Assembly: GCA_037074705.1 (NCBI GenBank)
Contig: CM073592.1
Location: 56,533,129 to 56,597,128 of the forward strand
DNA: 64,000 nucleotides
Direction of reading: 5' to 3'
Source of the DNA: Zhengitettix transpicula
Lineage: Eukaryota; Arthropoda; Insecta; Orthoptera; Tetrigidae
Shown here: one piece after another, positions 35,365-46,052 of the stretch
How the letters are laid out: the number at the start of each line of letters is the position of its first letter
How positions within the stretch are numbered: position 1 is the first letter of the stretch
Notes under the pieces: generated by a model
Databases searched by the model: none
Told to the model about the DNA's origin: nothing
Seen by the model: the letters and a program-made list of their open reading frames with translations, nothing else
Position numbers and translations under genes: made by a program

Positions 35365-36236
35365 GATCCAGTTTCTTAAAGAGTATACATCCAAACTCTT
35401 CTGCAATACACAATCTACCCGTGGAGCAAATTTCACTAAATTTCTTACACGTGTTCTTTCAGACAGGGAAACAAATAATGTAAAGGTTGGGACACGCCAA
35501 CAACCCCCAGGACCGGGGATGGAAATTTTCAAACATGTTAAAACAGCCGATATTTGAGTCGACTAAATTTTATGGGGTCAAAGAGATATCTAGCGTTTCT
35601 ACCGATGTTATGTGTGTTAAATTTCATCCCCTTATGGCATGTGACAGGAGCACCATTAGGGGTAGGGGTGGAAAGGCATTGCAAGAAAATAACGGGAATA
35701 AAATACTTTTGGGATTAATATTAATTCTAACGATGTTTTCTGTGTATAAATTAAATCCCCTTTCGTCATAGGAAAGGAGCACCGTTAAGGGTTGGGGTGG
35801 TCGTGTGTTTCATAAAAATAAAGCTAAAATAACCACGATTGAAGTCGAATCCATGGATGTGCATATCACTAACTTTAATTACGACATTAAACTTGCCGGT
35901 TCAGTTTTCGTTTCACCCCTATGACAGACGGTGGAAGGGGAAATTATTATGCGTGTGCACGTTCCGCCTGAAACAAACATTGGAGAGTAAGACAAGAGTA
36001 GAAGCCTTGGTAGACGGTGGTGAACATTTTAAAAATGTTAAACGGCTAATATTTGCGTCGAATACATATTTTTCAGCGTGATATTGATAGATAGTATTTC
36101 TACCGATGTTGGTTGCGTATAATTATAATCCCTTTCGGCATCGGAAGGGTGGGCGTCGATGGGCGTTACCGAGATTGGAGTCAAATAAGAGGTTCTGGAC
36201 ATATGACAACCCGGGCAACGCTGAGCACCCAGCTAG
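35365..36236 (+). mobile_element. Helitron Hel-B, nearly complete copy
   Basis: The end is clear: CAACCCGGGCAACGCTGAGC, ACCCAGCTAG, then T (CTAG at 36233-36236). The usual CCCGG...CCGGG stem is weakened by a change to CTGAG. Body blocks TTTCTACCGATGTT, AACATGTTAAAACAGCCGAT and CGAGATTGGAGTC match the other Hel-B copies. The 5' end is eroded and its exact base is uncertain. Confidence 0.75.
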
Positions 36237-36392
36237 TTATTAATAAATGATGGGGTCCTTGAAACAAATTCAATTAAAAATGAGTAATACGCTTTAAAAC
36301 TTATTTTAGAATTTATTTACAATAAAATTAAATCGAGGTCGTTTCTCATAATTTTAATCAGCTCGTACAGAAGAAGGAAGAAGAAAGTGTAA

Positions 36393-36452
36393 ACAGGCTA
36401 TGTACAGGGTAATCCACATAGTGGAAACTCCCCTCTTATAGCATAGGAAAGG
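36393..36452 (-). repeat. Rp retroposon, 60-bp 3' end, variant B
   Basis: AACAGGCTATGTACAGGGTA, then TCCACATAGTGG and CTCCCCTCTTATAGCATAGG: the 3' end of the variant-B type. The rest of the element is missing. Confidence 0.75.
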
Positions 36453-36597
36453 AGCTGAATATGAATTTATATGTTGTTGCACTAGTTGAAGATACGAGAA
36501 TGAAGCCTGTGGTTGCCTTCAACTTGGTTATTGACTCACGCGCAATGATGGCTTTTGGTTGATGTAGTTAGCTGGAGCATCGGCCAAGACGATCACC

Positions 36598-36852
36598 TCA
36601 AGTCCGCCAAAACATTACAGTTTCCATGTTCGTTAGCCGAAACTTTTCTACAAAAATTTGCGGCTTAATGCTCGATAATCGATTGTACTCCGCTTGTTTT
36701 GCTTGAACTAACAACTGCCGAATAGTCGCCCTTGATGGACGAATAACGCCCACCATTATCTGCAAGACAATGTTCTCAGAACAGCAAGTTTTTCCGTAAG
36801 TAAACTGTATCGGCTCAACCACACTCCAGTCTTTCGCCATCATCACGTACAC
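36598..36852 (-). other. Possible remnant of a transposon helix-turn-helix protein
   Basis: The minus frame begins MAKDWSVVEPIQFTYGK, includes RPSRATIRQLLVQ and ends IFVEKFRLTNMETVMFWRT. The order M..W...., RPSR.TI and V.KF..T recalls N-terminal helix-turn-helix regions of IS630/mariner-related proteins (such as the DUF4817 type). Spacing is off and no catalytic DDE part is visible, so this is a weak call. Confidence 0.25.
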
Positions 36853-37487
36853 AAATGATAATTAATTTCTTCGTGGACGCAAACAATGTTCATTTTTAAA
36901 ACCGCCTTTTTCACTGCGGTCACACATGCTTAATTATCCATTAATTTACTCTGCACTGGCCGTCACCATCAACTGAGCACTTCGTCTTTTTGGTCTAATA
37001 AACTGCCAACTTATGCAGCTGCACGCAACATGAGGACTCTTCTACGTCACCATGAAATGTAGCCTCCTTCGTGGAACTATTCCCGTGTCAATCGTAAGAA
37101 GCAAACATTTGTGGCGTCAAATAAATAGGATATCTGCAAGTTTCTAATTGAAGATAAATATTTTTAAAAATACTATGGTGGAGTCAGACTGCTGCAATTG
37201 ATACTTATAATACAGACATCAGTATATTTAATGTGCTAAAACTGACTTTTGGACTTCCCAAAATATAAGGCGAAATTTTAACTAGAATAAATATTTCTTA
37301 ATTACTTACAAGTAATTATTTCCTCTGAAAACGATAAAAAAAACATGACTTAAGTACGGCGGAAATTCTGTTCCATTGAATAGGAATCTTTAGAAGTTTT
37401 ATACAGTCTTATTTGGAAAATATCTGATAATTGTTTCAGAAACATTAATTTTGGTTGTATCTAAAAATGATTCTCCATATTTAAATG
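36853..37487. other. No recognised feature
   Basis: Mixed sequence to 37130, AT-rich after. Nothing recognised. Confidence 0.4.
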
Positions 37488-38290
37488 AATTATATTACAA
37501 GTTTTAATTTAACGGCTGTTTTGAATTAATAAAACATATTGATGACCTTATACAGACATTTTTATTTTAACGACGTTTCAATACCTTTTTGTACCTTCTT
37601 CAGATATTTTCCTACAGATGAGGTATTTTAACGACGATCCGATACCTTTTTGTACCTTCTTCAGATATTTTCCTACAGATGAGGTATTTTAACGACGTTT
37701 CGATACCTTTTTGTACCTTCTTCAGATATTTTCCTACAGATGAGGTATTTACAAATGATTAGATTTGTAATATAATTAAAAATGTAAACTAAGGCAAAAT
37801 AAAATACACAAAAATCAAAGACTTACCAAATTAATATAATAAGCTAGCACAACTAAACGATTAACAAGCTCTTAAATTCACACAGTTTTGAAAAGGGTCC
37901 GAGACACACAATTCCCTTAACGCTAACAATATTGTAGCAAATATGTAGTAAATAAAAAAATGTCTGTATAAGGTCATCAATTGTTTTATTAATTCAAAAC
38001 AGACGTTAAATTAAAACTTTTAATATAATTCAAGATTGAATGACGAGCTGTAGCTTCGATGGTTTGACCTGACATCAGTCATTATATTAATCTGGTAAGC
38101 TTTGTTGTTTTTGTGTACTTTATTTTGCCTTTGTTTACTTTGTACAAAATGCTATACATCTAATCATTTGTAAATACCACCTCTGTAGGAAAATACCTGA
38201 AGAAGATACAAAAAACGTATCGAAACGTCGATGTAATATCAATAAAAAGTGTCTATAAGGTCAACATTTTTTATGAATTATATTACACTT
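37488..38290. repeat. Foldback locus B: long inverted repeats with four hairpin cores
   Basis: Outer arms of about 78 bp (37488-37566 and 37953-38030) are near-perfect inverse copies: TGATGACCTTATACAGACAT on the left against ATGTCTGTATAAGGTCATCA on the right. A second, inner inverse pair is 37600-37860 against 38080-38250. Inside the left part a unit of about 60 bp is tandemly tripled (37567-37745), each with a core on the minus strand: CTGAAGA, A, GGTAC, AAAAAG, GTATC (or GTATT), then GAAACGTCG (GGATCGTCG in the middle unit). The right part has the core once on the plus strand, with stem GATAC (38205-38209) and GTATC (38217-38221) and GAAA at 38222-38225. No protein coding. Confidence 0.8.
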
Positions 38291-38487
38291 ATAATAAAAT
38301 TGATTAAATATTAGTTATTTTACGCTTTCATATAGCGGTAATAAATTTAAAAAGAATTTCCCAACCCAGAAGTATAATTTTCGTAGAAGTGAACTATAAA
38401 CTGCAATTTATTTACGTTATATATTGATTGATTTAAAATCTAGCAATACGAATGTTAATGTTAATAGTCAGACTTCTATAAATATAT

Positions 38488-39438
38488 TGTAGTAATTTGT
38501 AATTAAGACATTGTTCTAATTGGAAAGTTGGATTGTAGAGGACTCATTATTAGTAGATATAGAGCGGACGCCGCAACAATTCGGCGAGGCAAAGAAAACA
38601 TTGTTGGACAGTTGAGAGAGTTTACGCGCTCAAAATCTAAGAGACGAAGCTTTACAGTTAGGCAGCGGACAGCGAACAGTTCGAAGGCTTTACAGTTGGG
38701 CAGCCAGAACGAAAGAATGTGGTCCAGTTACAAACATGCTCTAAAAAAAATTGAAAAGTAAATCAATCTTCAGTCGGGAAGGAGAGAGTTCAACTAATGT
38801 TGTATTCGGTGGTCGAGCGAAAATTCATCATGCTGGCCATAGACAAACCAATCAAGGACCTTTTCAACTAAAGTTACGAGATCTGCAAATCCAGGTTGGG
38901 GTAAAGCATCGAGAACCTACCAATTTGTGTTAAACCAACTAACAAACTACGCCAATTAGAATTTGTTGACATTTAGAGTCTGTGAGTACTAGAATCAGTG
39001 ATATCCCCAAATTTTGTGCACGAAAAACCTAAAATGAGACCTGGGCGGCCGTAAGTAGAGAAATACTTTGAAATCATTTGTAAACCACTTTTAAAAGATA
39101 AAAGTCAGATCGTTCTTTAATTATTTAAATATCGATAAAATGAGATCGTTAATTCTTGATAAATTTAAAACTGTTTAAATTCAATCTGTAGTATTATTTC
39201 TTCTACAACAAATTTCGTCTATGTTTCAGACGCATTAACTTCCATAAAAGGTAAATGTAATTTTTATTATTTAAAATATGCCATTTATCAAACCCAGATC
39301 AAGACCCTGAGATCCCAAATATTTTGTTTATTTTATAATTGTTTTTAAATTTGGCACAATAAATTTTGTTTGTTCTTTAAAGTTAATAGTTATTCATTTA
39401 AAAGCGCCCATCCATTATCGATGTATTTAATTATTACA
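38488..39438 (+). mobile_element. Solo-LTR-like copy 2 (family LTR-T)
   Basis: Begins TGTAGTAATTTGTAATTAAG after TATAT and ends TTAATTATTACA. Contains ATCAAACCCAGATCAAGACC then CTGAGATCC, a poly-A signal AATAAA (39358-39364) and the CATCCATTATCG 3' part. No internal region follows. Confidence 0.7.
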
Positions 39439-39639
39439 ATATTTATATTCTTTCTAAGCTTTTGGATAATTTAGTTTAAAAAAATCTTAGGTTTTTTGGT
39501 TGATTTGCTCATTTTACTTAACTTTTGTTTCGTTTAAATTTCGTTTGCATTTATTCTGTACGCAAACTGTCTCCGAGTAGAATTATTCGATATTGTAGAT
39601 CTGGTTGACGAACACCTCCTCAATTTTTATGAATTGAGA

Positions 39640-40080
39640 CCGTTTACAGTGCAACTTTATGGACCGGCGCATGTTTCTACATCCCGTGACGGTACATGGC
39701 ATTTCTGGAGAGCGTCGGAATAATTTTTTTCTCCCCCTACTTGTGTTTCCCTCGCGAGTAGTCCATTTGCTGTCGCTCTGGATAGCTACACCCTCCCATG
39801 GCGCGTATTATTTTCCGGCTATCACAGGGCCAAATGCGTCATATTTGGGCGACATTCTACGTGACATGGGGGCGGCTGTAACCGGAGCCGGGTCACGTTG
39901 CAGATGATGACGCCATTGTTCGTGCGGGTCACGTGGTGGCAGACAGCCTCCGGGGAGCAAAGATACCTGCATCCCTGTCACCGACACACATGCTCCGCTC
40001 CAGCACATAAACAGAACGTTAATTTTTCAGTAGAACAATGCTTGCTTCACATTAGAACGAACAGTTCCTAGCCTAATATC
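39640..40080. promoter_or_regulatory. GC-rich single-copy island
   Basis: About 440 bp with GGGTCACGTGGTGG (E-box CACGTG), CCTCGCGAGTAG and TGACGCCATTG blocks, and no repeat partner here. Frames of 66-82 codons overlap on both strands without similarity. Candidate regulatory DNA by composition only. Confidence 0.3.
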
Positions 40081-40732
40081 GGCGCCAGAGAACAAGCTCT
40101 GACTGAGGACGAGGTGAGGTCGAAAAGTTTCATTAAACACGAGATATATACTCCAATGTTACATTTTGAAATAATAACATATTATAGAATAGAAAAAAAA
40201 GTCTGGATCAATGCAATGTTATTTGTCTGTCGTGGTTCGAGAATTATTGCCCTAAAACATAAGTTAATATTTGTATTGTAAGTAGATCAATTTAATGTTT
40301 AAATGGAACGAAAAATTGAAAAACAAGCTCTCTGTTGTGCTTTTAATTAGTTTAACGTCTAGAAAAGTGATAATTATTCGTTTTTCATAAGGTAAAAACA
40401 GTGTAGATATAACACAGGCTCCAAATCTAACCAAAGACAACACGTTTGGGAGTTTATTTCTCTTCTTCTGCTAATGATGATAATTTTTATATCCGATAAA
40501 TCGTTGATAAGAATAATTATATGATTGTGTACAGTAACAAATTGCAAAATGTTTCTTTATAACGAAATGAAAACTCTTGTGGTTTGGTTAAATGTGATAC
40601 TCAGGTCCCGAATTGGGAACGATGGCGTTTATAACATAAACGAACATTCTATTAAAAAATATAAAAGCGGTATCTTTACATAGACCTAACTTAGTTCAAG
40701 TTTAAGATCCTTGAAATTTCTTCCAATTCTAT
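40081..40732. other. AT-rich DNA, nothing recognised
   Basis: No feature noted. Confidence 0.45.
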
Positions 40733-41066
40733 TTTTTAATTTTATTTTAGGATAACAAGCTACATGAGCGTCATCCACATGGTGGTAACTCCCTTTTAAT
40801 AGCATAGGAAGGGATTTGAAAGGGGGAATGCAGAAGGGTAGAGGAAGGTAGCCAAGGGTTAACAAGAGCCCCCGGGCTATAATTTAAGTATCCTACCCCT
40901 CATTCACCTAAAATTAATGCGGGACAAACCCTAGAAAACCTGCATCAGGTAGGTCGGTTATTGAGTATATCCTTCCGATAGCGAGAGAGGAGTTTGCTGT
41001 GGGGACGCAGCATTCCCTTCTCCGTGCCTCGACCAGTTTAGGAGGCAGCTGGCCGACTGTTCCAAT
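40733..41066 (-). repeat. Rp retroposon, 5'-truncated
   Basis: T-rich tail TTTTATTTTA, variant-A 3' end, then body to CAGCTGGCCGACTGTTCCAA, where homology stops. Another Rp copy begins at once. The truncation lies close to the point where the 26641 copy ends. Confidence 0.85.
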
Positions 41067-41070
41067 AAAG

Positions 41071-41494
41071 TTTTTTTATGGCAACAGGCTACATGAGGGT
41101 AATCCACGTTGGGCAACTCCCCTTTAATAGAATAGGAAGGGATTTGAAAAAGGGGATGGAGAAGGGTAGAGGAAGGTAGCCAAGGGTTAACTATGCCCCC
41201 CGGGATATATTTCAAGGATCCTAACCAGCATTCGCCTAAAGAAATGCAGGACAAACCCTAGAAAAACCTGCATCAGGTATGTCGGGCATTGGGTACTTGT
41301 CCCACGCCCTTCCGATAGCGGGAGAGGAGTTTGCTGTGGGGACGCAGCAATCCCTTCCCCGTGCCTCGATCAGATTAGGAGGCAGCTGGCCAACTATTCA
41401 AATGGGAATAGCCGACAACTCTTACCGTATGCCCAAGGTCTGTGGCCCCGGAACATACACCTCTCGGAACACGCCGAGGTGCCTCGGCCAGAAA
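41071..41494 (-). repeat. Rp retroposon, near full length
   Basis: Oligo-T at 41071-41077, variant-A 3' end, body to AACACGCCGAGGTGCCTCGG. Head-to-tail with the preceding copy and facing the next one. Confidence 0.85.
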
Positions 41495-41589
41495 TACTCA
41501 TTGTGCTACGAGAAAGTGACACAATTCAACTAAGTAAAATAACAGTATATAATGAATATATATCCGTGTAGACACAAATGGAAATTCCT

Positions 41590-41995
41590 CTCTCTGGTTT
41601 TTTGAACTAAGGTTCCCACAAGCCGAGACTCCTCGGCCTGCTTTGAGAGGTGTATGTTCCGCGGTCGCAAATATTGGGATTACTGTAAGAATTGTCCGCT
41701 ATTCAAATTGGAATAGTCGGCCAGCTGCCTCCTTAAATGGTCAAAGCACGGAGAGGTTAATGCTGGGTCACCACAGCAAACCCCTCTCCCGGCATCGGAA
41801 GGGCGTGAGACAAGTATCAAATGCCAAATGCAGGTTTTTTATAGGGTTTTCCCTGCATCCCATTTAGGGAAATGCCGGGTATGATCCTTAAACTACAGCT
41901 CGGGGGAGCTCTACCTTTCTGCATCCCCCCTTTCCTATGCTATAAGAGGGGAGTTGCCACTATGTGAATTACCTTGTATAACGCCTATCTACACC
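41590..41995 (+). repeat. Rp retroposon, near full length, opposite strand
   Basis: Begins in the GAACTAAGGTTCCCACAAGC region and ends with variant-B sequence (GCTATAAGAGGGGAGTTGCC, TAACGCCTATCTACACC). The A tail is decayed. With 41071-41494 it forms an inverted pair with about 95 bp between the 5' ends. Confidence 0.8.
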
Positions 41996-43475
41996 TTCTT
42001 CTTCTTACAGGTGGTTCGATGTCTTCAGCTTTACAGCAGATTTATGTTAAATTTTTGTATAAGAATCCAACTTGGATACAGAAATTATAAGAACTCGTAA
42101 AATGATCAATACGGATTCGAATCTGAGCTGGGTGCAAACATGGTTTTGTTTCCAATCTGCCACGAATTTTACGACGGTATCTCGATTAGGAAGGTTTTCC
42201 ATCTTTGTATGTTGCACATTTTTAAATTTCAAACAAATTATGACGTAATAAAAGTAGTTAATCATTCAACGAACTATTATTTTAACGTTTACAACTCAAT
42301 CGTATCATTAAACGTTGTATCAAATTTAATTATTTATTCGATTTTGAAATCTCTATTTTAGACAGAGAACCGAATTATTGTAAAAGATTAAAATTCTGAA
42401 ACGTTGTATAACTAATACTGTTAATATTAAGCATCACACAGAAAATATTAATTAATTATTTATTTTTTATTTTACGTTCTTTGACTCTGATGTATTTTAT
42501 CTTTGGTTTTAGTTCTTGCGTTTAATTTCCAGTCTTAAGTTCTTCGGCATTAGAAAAAGTCGCCAATCAGCATGGAAAACCCGTCACTATTAAATATAAA
42601 ATTTTCTTAGTTTTTTTTTTGTTTCTCTATTGAAAGTTTGTCTGTATGAAGGTCGTAATTGTGTTAATAGCCTTCCTTGATGTCATTCACTTGCAACAAT
42701 ACTGACGAAAACAGTTATAATTTTTTTCGCTAAACAAGACTTCACTCATGGTGCCACGTGCAACGATGGTATTTTATAACTCTCCAAAGAACCCCTTTGG
42801 TTAACCAACAAATATGCAGTTGTTCGACGGGTCTTAATCCAATCCTGGCCTCAATGTTGTAAAAATTTTAGTTCATCAAATAATAAATTAACTGCTAAGT
42901 TTGTAAGAAATACAAGCAAGGAAGTCATTTAAAACCGAAACGTGTTTTTAATCGATAAGCGATTACTTTGTGGTCTGCGGCTTCCTTTTTGTGAACGAAA
43001 ATCTGCAAGCACATGCACAAGTCCCGGACACCTGCGCCGTTCACACAGCCTACGATTTCTCCCCCCGCAAACGCTGACACATATTGACTCAGAGAAACCT
43101 CTTTGGCGAACCTAAAAACTTTGTTTGATGAGCTCGTGTTCAGTGCAGTGTATCCGCGCAGGGATGTAGAGCACCTATTATGTTGCTTTGTTTAACATGC
43201 TAATTGCGTCGCGAGAACGCGTACCACTGAGTTTCTGAACGAGCAGATTCGTTGCAACGGACCGGAAAAAGCTCTGATATCAAACATCAAAGAGCGTCTT
43301 GAACGGCGACTGTCACGTAAACGGAAAGTTGCAACGCTCGAGAAGCGACAACGAGAAGGTGAACCTAAACGACCTCAATCTGCTGAGAAAACATTTTCGG
43401 GAAAAACGATTATATTATATTATATACTAATACAACACTTCTTGCAGCCCGACTTAATGATTACCACTCCCCCAC
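41996..43475. other. AT-rich DNA, minor fragments
   Basis: At about 42649-42682 GTCTGTATGAAGGTCGTAAT then TGTGTTAATAG resembles the foldback arm at 37953-37990. A GC-richer patch lies at 42990-43380. No gene signal. Confidence 0.4.
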
Positions 43476-43602
43476 TTTTTTTATAGAGTAACAACCTACA
43501 TGAGGGTAATCCACATGGTGGCAACTCCCCTTTAATAGCATAGGAAGTGATTTGAAAGGGGGGATTCGGAAAGGTAGAGGAAGGTAGCTAAGGGTTAACT
43601 TG
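43476..43602 (-). repeat. Rp retroposon, 3' part, split by an insertion
   Basis: Oligo-T, variant-A 3' end and body to AGCTAAGGGTTAACT. The remainder resumes at 43920. Confidence 0.8.
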
Positions 43603-43919
43603 AACTAAATCAACTTCAAATAATATATTTGAGCGAGGTCAAAATTCTAAGCTGAATTATTTGTTTAAACATGCAGCGTTCCTTTAAAATAACTTTATAA
43701 AATCAAACTCTTTACAACTCAGTTTTCACCAATATATCCTCTTTTTAACAATACAATAATCCAAAGATATATTTCTTTTACATAAAAAGATAATATACCA
43801 TTTGTGTAAAATATAGTTCACAGATAACCTTTATCAGCTGGCCAACGTTATCATATCTCTCAGCGAGTAGCAGTCTCCCGCTGCCAACTGGAAACACCGA
43901 GTTTACCTGACCGAAAAAC
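43603..43919. mobile_element. Unknown 317-bp insertion within an Rp copy
   Basis: The Rp consensus is interrupted between GGGTTAACT and AAGGCCCCCGAGC. AACT occurs at both junctions and may be a 4-bp target duplication. The inserted sequence has no clear terminal inverted repeats, A tail or match elsewhere in the window. Confidence 0.45.
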
Positions 43920-44290
43920 TAAGGCCCCCGAGCTATAGTTTAAGGATCCTACCCGGCATTCAGCTAAAAGTGACACACGACTAATCATAGAAAACCTGCA
44001 GCAGGTTGGTCGGTCGCTTGGTACTTGTCCCACGCCCTTCCGATGGTGCGAGAGGGATTTACTGTGGGGACTTCTCCGTGCCTCGACCCGTTTAGGGCCG
44101 ACTTTTCCAACCGGAACAGAGTACGGTAAGAGTTTACCGTATTCCCAAGGTCTGCGACCTCTCAAAATAGGTCGAGGGTGCTTCCGCTTGTGGAAACTTT
44201 ATTTCAATAACGAAGAGAGAAAAATGCATCCCCAAAGGTAGCCCCATCGTCACTCCAGAGAGGTTCTTCCTGCGAGATAACAGCTCTCAC
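43920..44290 (-). repeat. Rp retroposon, 5' part, after the insertion
   Basis: Continues from the GGATCC block through the full 5' part to AGGTTCTTCCTGCGAGATAAC, the most complete 5' end apart from the 24826-25356 copy. A small internal deletion removes GGCAGCTGGC. Confidence 0.8.
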
Positions 44291-44382
44291 AGAGATAATG
44301 ATAACCCTCAATTAGTCATGTTCTTTACAAGTGAATACGAGATATTTGTAGAAAAGAAATTAGCTAAATTAAGTTTTGTCGG

Positions 44383-44555
44383 GCTTGAGAGGTGTATGGA
44401 CCAGGGTCGCAGACGTTGAGTACAGAAAGAGTTGATTGAGGCAAGGAGTCAGGATTGCTGCGTCTCCACTTCCAGACATCGGAAGGGCGTGGGACAAGTA
44501 ACGATAGCCCGACTTACCTAAAGCAGGTTTGTTTAGGTTTTCACTTTCAGGTGAA
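44383..44555 (+). repeat. Rp retroposon, 5' fragment
   Basis: GAGAGGTGTATGGACCAGGGT to GGTGAATTTATA. It lacks the 3' half and any tail, so it is a truncated or deleted copy. Confidence 0.65.
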
Positions 44556-45039
44556 TTTATATAAACAAGCCTCTGCTTTTATTAAGATGGTATTACTGGG
44601 AATTGACCACAACGTAACTAGCTTGTATGTAAACAATACTTGAATTACAGTGATTTAATAATTAGCTTGTTAAATTTGTTTCAGAATAATATTATTAAAA
44701 TACATACTTCCCTGATAATATGAATGTCTGATTACATTTTTAAACGATCGAAGAACCAACATTTATATAGAAGTCAATAAACCCCATAGCTATTTATTTT
44801 TAAATCTTTCTTTTTTTTTTGTTTGCAGCAGTCAACCTACTTAATTTTTATTAATACATATTCGATTACTGATGAGTCCAAAACTAATTTTAAATTTTGT
44901 GAATGTGAAGGCAAATAGCGTCGCCCAATTTTAAAAAATTTCTTAATTTTTCATAACTATAATTCTTGTTACATATATTCTTCATTTTAATAAGCCACAT
45001 AAAAACAGTAAATTATTGTTAGAAAACATTACACACACA
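44556..45039. other. AT-rich DNA, nothing recognised
   Basis: An isolated CTGATGAGTCC at 44869 was checked as a hammerhead start and rejected. Confidence 0.45.
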
Positions 45040-45062
45040 TAAATATATATATATATATATAT
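45040..45062. repeat. (AT)n microsatellite at LTR insertion site
   Basis: About 23 bp of alternating A and T directly before solo-LTR copy 3. Confidence 0.9.
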
Positions 45063-45975
45063 TGTAGCAAAGTTAATTAGGCCATTAATTGTTTGGACAT
45101 AAAATTTAAATTGTTTGATAAATCCATTATAGCGGTCTGATCGAACAAAGGAGAATCGAGCTCGATTGCTTTGTCGAAAAGTCAAAAATGGCGTATGCGC
45201 GCTCAAAGTCGAGAGCGCTAGGAGAGTTAGTTGGTCGTTGTGGTCTGCATTGTACAGAGATCAGACATCGTCGAGCATAGTATAATAAAGTTGGTGAATC
45301 ATTGGAGAATAGAAGCAGCCGACAGTGAAAACGTTGCAGAGAACGGTCTTTATAAAATTGAGCAGAGTAAAACATTCACCGAGATATTGTAACGTGAATA
45401 TTGTAGAGGAATACCAGTTTCGTCACAATAGAACTTTGTACAATCTTCGTGGAGGAATTGTTACGGAATAACATTGGTAAATTATTGTGGACCAGAGCAA
45501 TCAACGGAATACAGCCAATCTAGCCAAATTTTAAAGTGAAGTGTAGAATCAGTGAAAATCAAGGCCTGATGTTAAATAATTAAAGAGTGTAAAAGTGTCC
45601 GAACGAGGTAAAATTGATTGTTCTGGTGCCAGACCGACGGTCCGTAAGTAACATAATTTTGAATAATATTGTAAAACGTAAAGGATAAAGTCATATTTCG
45701 TTCTCTTTTAATTTTCAATCAAAGTTATTTCTTTACTTTTTAATTACTTTCATTCTATCGACATATTGTTTAGGAAAATTGTAAACTGTTTTGTTAATAA
45801 GATTTTAAATCTTTTTTTTGTGTTCATTATCAAACCCAGTAGAGGCCCTGAGAGAACAGATCTCAAATTTTGTTTGTAATTATCTTTTATTTCCACAAAA
45901 TAAAATAAATATTTTGGTTTGTTAATTGTTAATCACTATTTTAATGAAATTAACGCCATCCATTTGATTATTACA
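45063..45975 (+). mobile_element. LTR copy 3 (family LTR-T), best preserved, with a primer-site-like flank
   Basis: 913 bp from TGTAGCAAAGTTAATTAGGC to GATTATTACA. A U3-like region carries GCGCGCTCAAAGTCGAGAGC. Then come GACGGTCCGTAAGTAAC, ATCAAACCCAGTAGAGGCCC then TGAGAG, and the poly-A signal AATAAA (about 45899-45910). Just downstream, TGGCTTCCACAACGTGGG (45980-45997) is placed and shaped like the primer-binding site that follows a 5' LTR. About 50 bp later the sequence reads TTCATTACA then GTATATAT. This fits an element whose internal region and most of the 3' LTR were deleted. Confidence 0.75.
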
Positions 45976-46052
45976 AAAATGGCTTCCACAACGTGGGTCT
46001 CGAATTTTTCAAAAATTAAATAAATTAAATTATTAACCTTTTGTTCATTACA

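Noticed and set aside
38528..38933. Plus-strand frames of 60-77 codons in LTR copy 2
   Set aside because: They lie in the U3-like part of a solo LTR, and the other copies do not keep them open.
41279..41533. Plus-strand frame over an Rp copy
   Set aside because: Antisense to the sense strand defined by the A tail, and broken in other copies.
44869..44879. CTGATGAGTCC, a perfect hammerhead first box plus stem start
   Set aside because: No matching stem partner followed by GAAA occurs downstream within a plausible distance, and no related repeat surrounds it.
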